From Homarus americanus (Eukaryota > Arthropoda > Malacostraca > Decapoda > Nephropidae): a DNA stretch of 64,000 nucleotides. A program made the position numbers and the translations under genes. The notes beneath the pieces are model-generated. The model was not told the DNA's origin, did no database searches, and saw only the letters and a list, made by a program, of their open reading frames with translations. Every line of letters starts with the position of its first letter. The first letter of the stretch is position 1. Shown here in pieces: positions 11,531-20,982 of this stretch. The stretch lies in assembly GCF_018991925.1 (NCBI RefSeq), contig NW_024751942.1, positions 40,001 to 104,000 of the forward strand, read 5' to 3'.

Positions 11531-11775
11531 AGTTGATCGTCTGAAGATTCGCCTCTCTCACACTACCAGTTTATTTCACTTTAAATTTAACCACACCTAA
11601 CGCTAACCTAACTTACCACAACTTAACCTAAACTAAATTGACCTAACTTAACCCAACCTAGCCTAAACTGACCTAACATAACCTAAACCTAACCCAACCT
11701 CCCTAACCTAAAGTCAGAGTTAGAGTGTTTGAATCATCAGGTGAAATAAGGATGTAATCTTCATGTGATCGAGGT
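11531..11775. mobile_element. Fold-back repeat with CCTAA core, copy C (most complete)
   Basis: The left arm has an outer module near GATCGTCTGAAGATTC (11535) and an inner module TTATTTCACTTTAAATTTAA (11571) running into CCACACCTAACGCTAA. The right arm is the inverse: GAATCATCAGGTGAAATAA (11731) then GATGTAATCTTCATGTGATC (11751). The core (about 11596-11710) is CCTAA/CTTAA/CTAAA units. Each arm carries two related modules, so the structure is a nested inverted repeat of about 245 bp. No coding capacity. Confidence 0.68.
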
Positions 11776-12364
11776 ATGAAAACAATGAACTAGCATAAAT
11801 GATCCGCGCGCACACACACACACTGGCAACAAAGACAATTATCCTAATAAGAAGGAAAACTCAGATGATGCGATTCAAATGACAAAATCCTAACCTGGAT
11901 AAAGGTGAAGACATGAGGAAAGGAAGGTTCAGTAGTCCAAGCAGCACTGATGTGTCATGCCATCCGGTAGAGGAGAGAACTACGGACATCTGCCGTGGGG
12001 TAGGGGTGCAGGAAGAGGAGGAGGAGGAGGGACAGTAGAGGAGGGATACGAGAGGAAGATTGAGAGGAGAGGAATAGGAGAGAGGTTAGTTGATTAGTTA
12101 GTTTAGTTAATAAGAATTTATTGATAAAGCTTGGAGTACAGTTTGCCTATTTTGAGTAATTCAGTCAGGGTAGAGAGCTGAAGCAGGAGGAGGAGGAGGA
12201 GGATATGGACAGGACAATAGATTTGGAGAAGACAAGAGAGGGGATGAGCCACTTAAAGTAGTAAGGAGTGGAGAGGAGAAGAGTGATAAGAGAATAGGGA
12301 GGGATAAAGATGATGAAGTAGATAAGAGAGAAGTGATTGAGTGATACAAAGAAAGAGATAGAGA

Positions 12365-12366
<2 letters not shown>
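11776..12366. other. Spacer with purine-rich segments
   Basis: Unique sequence, with purine-rich patches at about 12005-12090 and 12180-12360. It contains the short LINE tail listed separately. Confidence 0.5.
12114..12169 (-). mobile_element. 3' tail of a LINE, severely 5' truncated
   Basis: These 56 bp match 28721-28776 with about five mismatches, including TTGCCTATTTTGAGTAATTC against TTGCCTATTGTGAGTAATTC. At 28.7 kb the same tail follows a LINE reading frame. This is therefore a second, nearly fully truncated insertion of the same family in the same orientation. Homology stops where the purine-rich tract begins. Confidence 0.75.

Positions 12367-12417
<51 letters not shown>
12367..12417. 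repeat. (GT)n microsatellite
   Basis: 51 bp of uninterrupted GT. Confidence 0.97.
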
Positions 12418-12418
<1 letters not shown>

Positions 12419-12529
12419 GTGTTAACTGACAGAGGAAGACACAAAACGTTCAAGCACATCCGATCTCAATTAAATTCTCAGAACGTCACACAGTTCGTCT
12501 TTCACTAAGTAACATAAGCGTTGTTTGTC

Positions 12530-12820
12530 ACGTTCTCGTCATGGTAATTATGGTGGGTAATGGTAGTCATGGTGGTAGATGATGTTTATGATGAGGAGTG
12601 GTTATGATGGATGGTAGATATTATGGTGATGGTTGTAGATGGTGGTTATGGTGGGTGGTAATTATGGTGGGGTGATTATGGTGGATGGTAGTGTTATGGT
12701 GGGTTATTATGGTAAGTGGTAGTTTTGGTGATGGTGGTTATGGCAGTATAATAATGTTTATGGTGATGGTGGTAGATGGCGTTTATGGTGAATTATAGTG
12801 GTTATGGTGGATGGTTATAG
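12530..12820. repeat. Degenerate ATGGTGGT-type repeat
   Basis: Irregular units of TTATGGTGG and GATGGTAG without a fixed period. Confidence 0.7.
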
Positions 12821-12888
12821 TTTGTTTTATCTTACCTTAAACAAACACACGAAAGGACACCATCGAATGTAAAACAATATCACAACTT

Positions 12889-12890
<2 letters not shown>

Positions 12891-12925
<35 letters not shown>
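12891..12925. repeat. (AC)n microsatellite
   Basis: 35 bp of AC. Confidence 0.95.
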
Positions 12926-12929
<4 letters not shown>

Positions 12930-13678
12930 ACTCGAACGGATGCCAGACCAACAGACTAATCATCGCTAACCCCCAAAAAAGTAACATGACCCGGGTAGTA
13001 TGAGGTCACCAAGAGAGAAAGGATGACTCTCCCCCTCACCTCCTGTCAACAAGGGTTCATGTTACTCCCACCGCACTAGGATGAATCACTGTCAGGATAC
13101 AACACCTACTTAACGTGAGAATTAGGATAACTACGCATATTTAAATGAGAAATCACCTACTTATATGATAACTAGGATACACCTACTTAAATGTTACTTA
13201 AAGGATATATATGTTTATAAGTGACACTACAAATGTTTTCCAAGTCTTATATAAGTAGTGAATCTTTAACCCACAGAAAAGAAATATATGTTTTATTTAT
13301 TTTTTTTTATTCAGGTAAATTCGTCAGCTGTTTGGTCCAGGGACAGTAGATGTGACGTCATCCCTACAAATAAATGCCTATAATTTCAAACTACTTATTA
13401 AAGTTAATCATAGGGAAGTGCCCTAAATTAACACCAGCCTCTGAAATTCTCTAAATATTTGTATTTATACAGAGGTGAACCTGAGGCAAGAGAGAAAACT
13501 GATATATAGGACAAAATAAAAACTGACAGACGCCTTGTTTATGAAGGTGCATCATAACAAAGACACACACGTCTTGTAAACCCCTAAAGTACTGTACATC
13601 TACACTATTAAGAACCACTTTCAAGGTCTACTTCTTTACCGTAAACCACAAGAATTACTGTACTAGGTTGGTGAGGCA
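12926..13678. other. Unique AT-rich spacer
   Basis: No gene seen. Near 13110-13200 a phrase resembling CACCTACTTA...ATGA...AGGATA recurs about three times in degenerate form. Confidence 0.5.
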
Positions 13679-13775
13679 GTGGAGTCACACGCCACAATAC
13701 ACTTTTGTAGTGGAGTCACACGCCACAGTACGCCTTTGTAGTGGAGTCACACGCCACAGTACGCCTTCTGCAGTA
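13679..13775. repeat. 31-bp minisatellite, 3 copies
   Basis: Unit core GTGGAGTCACACGCCACAGT. Starts at 13681, 13712 and 13743 give an exact 31-bp period. Confidence 0.93.
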
Positions 13776-15747
13776 AGTTGCGTCACGTCAAGATACGCCC
13801 TACTCATCATCCAGCTGAATCATAGCCAACACCACCATCATATTACTGGGCATGATGTCATGGATCAGGTTAAGTGGTCTATATTTGGCAGGAAAAGTTT
13901 GTTTACTCATCACCGCTTAGGTTCTGAAGTCTAAATTTGGCGAGAAATGGAACATTATTTACAGGCGATGACTTGGCCAGTGAGGAAATGAGTGAGTCGT
14001 GAGCAGTAGTATATGAAGTGTGACCTTTAACACGCGGGTTCACAGCTCTCGTGGGATTTATGACGTGTTGGACACACTGATGAAAACAAACTCTACCAGA
14101 CAAAATATCACCAGACATTTCCCCATCCGACTGAATAAAATCCCATACAAACTCAACAAAATCCTCTTGAAAAAAAATCCCACTCGACTAATTTTCACAA
14201 CATATAACCCTATTAGACTATTTCCTACTGCACATAATGCCAGCACCAAGACAACAACAACCCCGGGTAGTACACTCTGAGGGCCAAGTGTGACCCCCGC
14301 GTCCTCAAATAATACTCAAAGGGTTGGAAGTGTCACATGTGATCGTAAGTCCCAGAAACACGGATCCTTCCATTATGTTTCTTTGTCACCCATCTGGTCA
14401 AAATACAATAGGTATGTATAGAGTCACGGACGGATTAAGGCCTGTGTTCTGTCCACTTGGTTCGTTGGTGGTGTGTCACGGACGGGAGGATGGCAGGATA
14501 GACAGCCGGACGGAAGGGAAGACTCCTTTATCTCTCCGTTCCGCTAGAGCCGTGGGATAACTGAAACTCAGTAACATCCAACTAGCCCAAGATTCAAGTC
14601 GTAATATCCTGTTAGGTTAGGTTAGGTTAGGTTAGTTGAGGTTAGGTTAGGTCAAGGCAGGTGAGGTGGTATTTTCTGCTGCAGTCGACACGTTGTGGTT
14701 TTGTCGTGTGGCCTGAGCTTGTCACTGGGATCCAAGGTCACAGATCTATTTGGGAGGTACGAAGAATCACCTGAGTTAGGGAGACAATTATATATATATA
14801 CCTCCCTTCCCCTGGCGAATCTTTTGTACCCGACGCTAGTGAGTTCTGGTCCCATAAACACATCATTAACGTCTCCTACACACACACAGCATCGAGTCGC
14901 CTCAAAAACCCCTAATATGACCACCAAAACATAATTAACGAGCCTCAACGTCAACAAAAGTCCCATAAGACTGTACATGTTGTCTCATTACTAAGTTCAA
15001 GGAGGAAGAACTACAACGTAAGCTGAGGTTCCGAGCTCTGGCCTGTTGCTGGATACCTATTGTCAGGGACGCCATGATTAGAATTTGGCGGGAGGACAAG
15101 AATTTGGCGGGGAAAAATGGCGTCACGGTCCTGGGATGAAATTTGGCTGGGTGTAAATACTCAAGGTCACCTACCTACGCTAACCTCCCTCTGACACATG
15201 AACAAAACACGATCTATCTAGTGACGTAAGGGCAATATTGTTCACACTAAGAAGCTGAACAAATATAAAATAATGTTTCATTGTTCATCTGAGTTTTTTT
15301 TAATACCAATTTAAATTAGTTTTGGTGAAGGTTAGGTTAGATTAATGTGGAGAAGTGAGGTTAAGTTAAGAGTAGGTGAGGTTAGGTTAAGTTAATAGGT
15401 GAGATAAGGTTCTGTTGGAAAAAAAGGTGGGTTCAGTAAGATTAGGTTAGGTTAGGTTAGGTTAGGTTAGGTTAGATTTAGTTCAGATTGGTATGTAGAG
15501 AATTGTTCTGGGTTTTGTCTTGAAATATATACATTATTGTACTGAACTCTGTATTGACTTTGTTATATATATCCAATCGACGTGTTTCTTATTAACAGTC
15601 GTTTATATGTACATTTTGGTCTCCTAGAACAGACGAAGGGTTGTAACAGTTAGTTAGTGTGTGTGTGTGTTAATCGTAAGTTGTGTCTTGAGTCAATTTT
15701 GTAAAGTCAATTCGTTCAACAAAATCCAGTGGAAGAAAGATGTATAC
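13776..15747. other. Unique region with TTAGG tracts and TTTGGCGGGAAA-like motifs
   Basis: TTAGG-type tracts lie at about 14611-14655 and 15437-15477, with weaker GGTTAAG units between 15330 and 15400. Five TTTGGCGGGAAA-like words occur (near 13874, 13937, 15083, 15106 and 15143). The segment 14095-14235 is a degenerate repeat of AAAATCCCAT phrases resembling 32205-32440. Open frames are short and without domains. Confidence 0.5.
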
Positions 15748-16230
15748 TTAGTTCTGTAGTTTTGGGCCAACAACATCAAGCTGTCCATCTGTTTCTCTGT
15801 AGTCGAGCATGACATCTTGATCTGCCTAGTGATTATCCAGTCTTTCCTCGAAGGTCACGATGTTTGGAGACGTAAACAGCGTATTCAAGTAAGCTATTCC
15901 ACACACCTACAAGAAAATATCCTGTCTAAGCTTGGTGTGTAGACGTGTCTTAAACAGCTTAAAACTGTGACCACTGGCATTACCGTTATATAGCCTGAGG
16001 GGTGGCAGCCTCATAGAATATCCCTTACATCATGTTGAAGGTCTCGATCATATCCTCACACATCTTGCGGTACAATGTTGATAGGATCTTCACCTTCCCC
16101 AGTCTTCGTAACTCAAGGTTCTCACCCTCGGGCACCACTTAATCTGCTCTTCTCTCAACATTCTTTACTGAGTGGATGTCTTCCATCTTGTCGGGACACC
16201 ATATTGCTTTGTCATGCACTAATTGTGGTC
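15748..16230 (-). pseudogene. Degenerate CR1-type LINE reverse transcriptase C-terminus
   Basis: Minus-strand reading ends at a stop at 15748-15750. Just before it I read TFEERLDNH, then ADQDVMLDYRETDGQLDVV and GPKLQN. Upstream on the same strand are SGHSFKLFKTRLHTKLRQD, CEDMIETFNMM, a segment equivalent to the thumb (KMEDIHSVKNVERRAD) and ENLELRRLGKV. Several in-frame stops and a frame break interrupt it. The motif order is that of the region after the polymerase palm in CR1-type elements, but the sequence differs from the copy at 0.87 kb, so it is probably a different subfamily. It is an old dead copy. Confidence 0.75.
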
Positions 16231-16962
16231 ACACCAGGACCTTGCACAGTCATCTGGTGTATTCTGATCTAATTGGGTGAATGGTGGTAGGAGCAGACCC
16301 ACCAACGTTAATTTACTGTTGGGTTCCTCACGTTGTCTTCGGCATCTTACAGATCAATGAGTAAACCTGAGCCTTTCCATCACCGTCTTAACACGTTCAT
16401 CTTAAGATCATTCGAGTGTCTTTCTCTCCCCACATAACAAGCGACAATATGTGTGTTACCCTCCAACTCCTCGACCACCAAAACATTACCTCCCCCGTTA
16501 TAATCCCACCCATGAACTGTTCTCCCCAATCCAATTCTCAATAAATAGTAAACCTCTATCCTGCCCCCCCCCCCTCCACCATCACCCCAGCCCTATCATG
16601 ACATCCTGCACGTCCTTGAGCATCCACGCGTTGTCCCCTCGTCACGGGAGGACCAGCCATGCGGCGCGACTCCTCGTCCTTGCCAAGGAGATCCCCGGGA
16701 CAGGGAAGGAAGCGGAAGTCTGGTCGTCAAGCAAGTCCTCTCGTGTGTTAAAAAGGGAGAACAGAGTTACGTTACCATAACACAAGTCTGCCCTCCAACA
16801 CCTCACACCACCTACTGGTACAACGGAGGTAACCAAGAATACCTCAGCTGTTAAAACATATCAAGTTAGATCAGATAAGGAGGTTATCGTGGTAGGAGCA
16901 CACCAGTAAGAATAAATTAAGCACCTGGGCAGTACAGTCATGGTTTATTATTTTAACAATAG

Positions 16963-16963
<1 letters not shown>
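16231..16963. other. Unique spacer, no gene recognised
   Basis: The frame at 16451-16780 (plus) and its minus-strand shadow have no recognisable domain. A short C-run lies at 16564-16573. Confidence 0.5.

Positions 16964-17013
<50 letters not shown>
16964..17013. repeat. (TG)n microsatellite
   Basis: 50 bp of TG. Confidence 0.97.
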
Positions 17014-17017
<4 letters not shown>

Positions 17018-17232
17018 TGGCGAGTTGTTCGGTCTTCTCGGACTATTCCTTGACACTGGGTCATGCAGCTCGTTAACTTAGGGTGTGGTTGTTATGTTGG
17101 CGACAGCTTCTCAACCTTAAAAAAATTCACGCCTACAGTAGGTGACCTTTGGACCGGCCAACCTCGAAAACGAGGGGCAACCATTATTTACTTACTTTTT
17201 TTTATGGACAGACGTGTATGAGTAAATACAAT

Positions 17233-17235
<3 letters not shown>
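17014..17235. other. Short unique spacer
   Basis: Nothing recognised. Confidence 0.5.
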
Positions 17236-17290
<55 letters not shown>

Positions 17291-17295
17291 TGTGT
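17236..17295. repeat. (GT)n microsatellite
   Basis: 60 bp of GT with one A interruption. Confidence 0.97.
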
Positions 17296-17445
17296 AGGCC
17301 TGCACGTCTGTACGTACCCTTGTGTGTACACGCTCATGTCCCTTAACAAGACCACGTGTCCTTGAGTGTGTTTGTGTACTAAATATAAACATCAACTCGC
17401 TGCATTGTGTACGATCTGTTGTAGCCAGTGATGGGGAATTAAACG

Positions 17446-17446
<1 letters not shown>

Positions 17447-17499
<53 letters not shown>

Positions 17500-17746
17500 G
17501 TGTGTGTGTGTGTGTGTGTGTAGGGAGTGTGTGTGTCTGTGTGTCTGTGTCTGTGTGTGTGTGTCTGTGTGTGTGTGTGTGTGTGTCCGTGTGTGTGTGT
17601 GTGTGTCTGTGTGTAGTGTGTGTCTGTGTGTCTGTGTGTGTGTGTCTGTGTGTGTGTGTGTGTGTCTGTGTGTGTCCGTTTGTGTGTGTGTGTGTCTGTG
17701 TGTAAGGTGTGTGTCTGTGTCTGTGTGTCTGTGTGTGTGTGTGTGA

Positions 17747-17817
<71 letters not shown>
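17447..17817. repeat. 371-bp interrupted (TG)n tract
   Basis: The longest TG tract in the window. Pure ends flank an interior in which TGTGTC, CCG, TAGG and TAAGG interruptions recur in a partly ordered pattern. A block with GTGTGTAGTGTGTGTCTGTG near 17610 and its variant near 17700 suggest segmental duplications of about 90 bp. Confidence 0.97.
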
Positions 17818-17818
<1 letters not shown>

Positions 17819-17899
17819 CCATGAGCTGTTTTATATACTAAGCTGAGTAAATTATGATGGTAATTTTGTTGTTTGATAAGTCAAGGTAAAGCTCTCAAT

Positions 17900-18290
17900 G
17901 AGAAGGAGGGAGGTGGGAAGGGGTAGGTCTGAAGGGAAGGAAGGAAGGAAGGAAGGAAGGAAGGGAGGGAGGGAGGGTAGGTATTGTGCAGGGAGAGGAA
18001 GAAAGAAGGGGAGGATAACATGGAAGGGACGGAAGGGAAACCAAAGAAGAAAGGAACAAATGGAACAGGATAATAAACAATTCAGAATATAAAAATTTTC
18101 TCCCTACTTCTACCCTCCTTCCCATCACTTCCCCTCCCTACACTAAACCTATATCCCCTTCACCACCCATCCATTACCCTTCCCCCCATCCCCACCCTTC
18201 CTCTCATAACCCCCCCCCCCGTTCCCATCTCCTCAATATACTCCCCTATCCTCATCTCTCCCCCTATTCTCCCCATCTCCCATTCCTCAG
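17900..18290. repeat. Polypurine then polypyrimidine tract
   Basis: 17900-18055 is GGAA/GGGA-rich, with a (GGAA)n run at about 17938-17965. 18095-18290 is C/T-rich with a C10 run near 18211. Frames are low complexity. Confidence 0.8.
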
Positions 18291-18396
18291 GGTGACCTTC
18301 ACTTTGTTTACCTGGCTCAACTTGTTAATTGGAGACACAAAAGGTGACACGATCTTGGCTGCATTCTGGCGTGGCTACACCCCACTCTGTATACAC

Positions 18397-18684
<288 letters not shown>

Positions 18685-19540
18685 AGGATATAAATACCCA
18701 GACAAAGAGAGACTAAAAATGGCTATATACCTCTTCTTGTTTCCTTATGTCATAACCCCGTCGGCCTTGTAGCAGCCATATGGTGTGACGCTGTGATAGG
18801 GTGTGGTGAGGTATGTGGCAGTGTGTGTGTGTGTGTGTGGGGGGGGTGGCGGTGGTATGGTATGAGACTGGGGTAAGGTGTGGCATGGGGCTGGGGCAAG
18901 GTGTGGTATGAAGACCAGGGTGTGGTATGAAGCTGAGGTAGGGTGTGGTATGCGGGACAAGGGTGTGGTGGTACTGAATTACTCTCATAAACACAAACTA
19001 TCCTAAAATCCTTGAACCAAACACCAAATATGACTTTAATATATTCACTAATAAATCACAACGCCTTTCTTTCACCTTGTATCTTTATATCAAAATACTT
19101 ATTGCATATTATATATGTATATACACATGCCTTGGTGTCAACAGTATACAATCTGGTGAAAATAATACCACAGTTATAAAATACTAAATACGTGTTAGTT
19201 GACTTAAGAATATGGAACACTCGTAGCACTTAACACATTGTACTCGACCCATCACCTCGCCACCAGCCATTGTTTACATTAATCAGCTGACAGTCACAAC
19301 ATAGATGGTAGAGTTATCGTGTACCCTGCAGGAGGTGTCTCTGTGTTCACCGCCGTTTTCCTGGTACTTTTTTTTGTTGCTCTCGGTACCTTAACTTCCG
19401 GTACTGTTGGCGCCTTGTTCACCCTGATGTTAATTTCCAGTATTTTGGGTTAATTTCACCCTCCCCCTGTACCGCTGGCTTCCGCTGTTGTTAAAAGAGC
19501 TGGTAATGGTTAACTTTTTGTATTGTTATATATTACCATC
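18685..19540. other. Spacer with short GT and GGTGTGGTATG repeats
   Basis: 18818-18840 is GT and G-run sequence. 18850-18970 has about five degenerate copies of GGTGTGGTATGAGGCTG-like units. 18971-19540 is unique with no gene seen. Confidence 0.55.
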
Positions 19541-19552
19541 TACAGTTATTAA

Positions 19553-19700
19553 ATTTGTTGCTGACACTGATTCTGTAGTTGCTGACGTTAAATTTGTTGC
19601 TGACACTGATCCTGTAGTTGCTGACGTTAAATTTGTTGCTGACACTGATTCTGTAGTTGCTGACACTGATCTTATGGAAGTTGATGTTAAATTTGTTGCT
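19553..19700. repeat. 39-bp tandem repeat, about 3.5 copies
   Basis: Core TTTGTTGCTGACACTGAT followed by a Val/Ala-type segment. The unit is 39 bp, a multiple of three, so an 82-codon plus-strand frame (19488-19736) stays open and encodes a 13-residue repeat around KFVADTDSVVADV. There is no signal peptide, homologous domain or gene context, so I treat it as a repeat. Confidence 0.85.
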
Positions 19701-19969
19701 GAAGTTAACCTCCCAAGCGCCTTAACTTGCAGGTAATATAAGTGTTGTCACCACTGATGTTAAATTATGGTAATAAATGTTAATAACAGTTATTTACAAT
19801 ACACCAAACACTAGTATTAAACCTGCGGCTGTGATGTTAATGCTCATTGTGTTATTTCTAACCAGTGTTCAGTTTATTCTTGTTCTCTGTCAATAACTGT
19901 AACGTAACACGAGGAAAAAATTAATGACATTGCTTGTTGTCAATAACTGGTTTAATCCCTTGAGTACGG

Positions 19970-20150
19970 TTATTTAATCAATTGAGTACGATGATGTAAC
20001 CCCTTGAGTACGATGATGTAACCCCTCGAGTACGATGAGTATACCCCTTAAGTACGATTATTTAACCACTTGAAAACTATACAACATAATCCCTTGAGTA
20101 CGATATAACCCCATTTAATACCTTGAGTACAAACACTCGCACCCTTGAGT
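19970..20150 (+). repeat. 22-bp minisatellite of the CCTTGAGTACGATGA family
   Basis: About eight degenerate copies of CCCCTTGAGTACGATGATGT. The core resembles that of the arrays at 20.98, 26.4, 33.5, 58.7 and 61.96 kb. Confidence 0.88.
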
Positions 20151-20219
20151 ACAAAAGATGATATTTTCTGATAAACTCAGTAATTCTGTCTCATACACTG
20201 GGTCCATATATAAACATTT

Positions 20220-20700
20220 GCCAGTAATTAGGGAGTGGTTATGTGTGGTAGTGTGGCTATGTGTGGTAGTGTGGTCAAGTAGTAGTAGTAGTAGTGTGGC
20301 TATGTGTGGTAGTGTGGCCAGAACGGGAGTATCATTGGATATCGTTACTTAAACCACACCCTGGCACAAAGTCACCCACATCCCTCCCTACCCCCCCTCC
20401 CCACTGACCTTTTATCCACACCCATCCCTCTTCTTCCAATTATCATCCATGCTTCCTCTTCCTTCATTCATTCTTCCTATTCCTCTCATTTACCTCTACC
20501 ACCTTATTCCCCCTTATCTTCCCTCCTATTATTTTCCCTTGTCTCTCCTCCCGATTTCTCTGCTTCCCCTTTTCTCTCCTTTCCTTTCATATTCATTCCC
20601 TCTCTTCCCCTTTCTCACCCATTCCTTCCCCTTTCTCACCCATTCCCACCCCTTCCTCTCCCTCCTCACTTGGCATCCCGCACCAACAGGTAAGAATTAA
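20220..20700. repeat. GTGTGGCTATG repeat, (AGT)n, then CT-rich tract
   Basis: 20228-20325 has about three copies of ATGTGTGGTAGTGTGG around an (AGT)n run (20278-20296). 20380-20680 is strongly pyrimidine-rich. The associated frame at 20449-20700 is low complexity. Confidence 0.75.
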
Positions 20701-20982
20701 CGTCACTACAAATAAACAGACTAATAAAAATTGTCACACAGTTACGATTTCAAGGACAGACTGATGTGTTGTTTTGGCCCCTTTACAATACCTCAAGGTC
20801 GTCTCAGGGGTTGGGTTGGGGGTTAAGGGGAAGAGGGGGGGGGTGGGACCTGATTTCAAGAGGCAAAGGGATTAACGGCTGGAAGGGGCGAGGACTTGCT
20901 TCACGCCACGCCCTCTGCAGTACAGTATTAAACAACAAGGACATCATCTACAGGTACAGTGACTCAAGGAAACAATGTAGAT
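20701..20982. other. Unique spacer
   Basis: Contains a short G-rich patch near 20812-20850. Nothing recognised. Confidence 0.5.

Noticed and set aside
14611..15477. TTAGG tracts as a true interstitial telomere or chromosome end
   Set aside because: The tracts are short, impure and in both orientations across the window, with unique DNA on both sides. At other loci such tracts sit inside a fold-back repeat.
16451..16836. 109-codon plus and 64-codon minus ORFs
   Set aside because: They are shadows of each other with no recognisable domain, and they begin in C-rich low-complexity sequence.
19488..19736. 82-codon ORF with KFVADTDSVVADV repeats
   Set aside because: A short 39-bp tandem repeat keeps the frame open. 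There is no supporting context or known domain.
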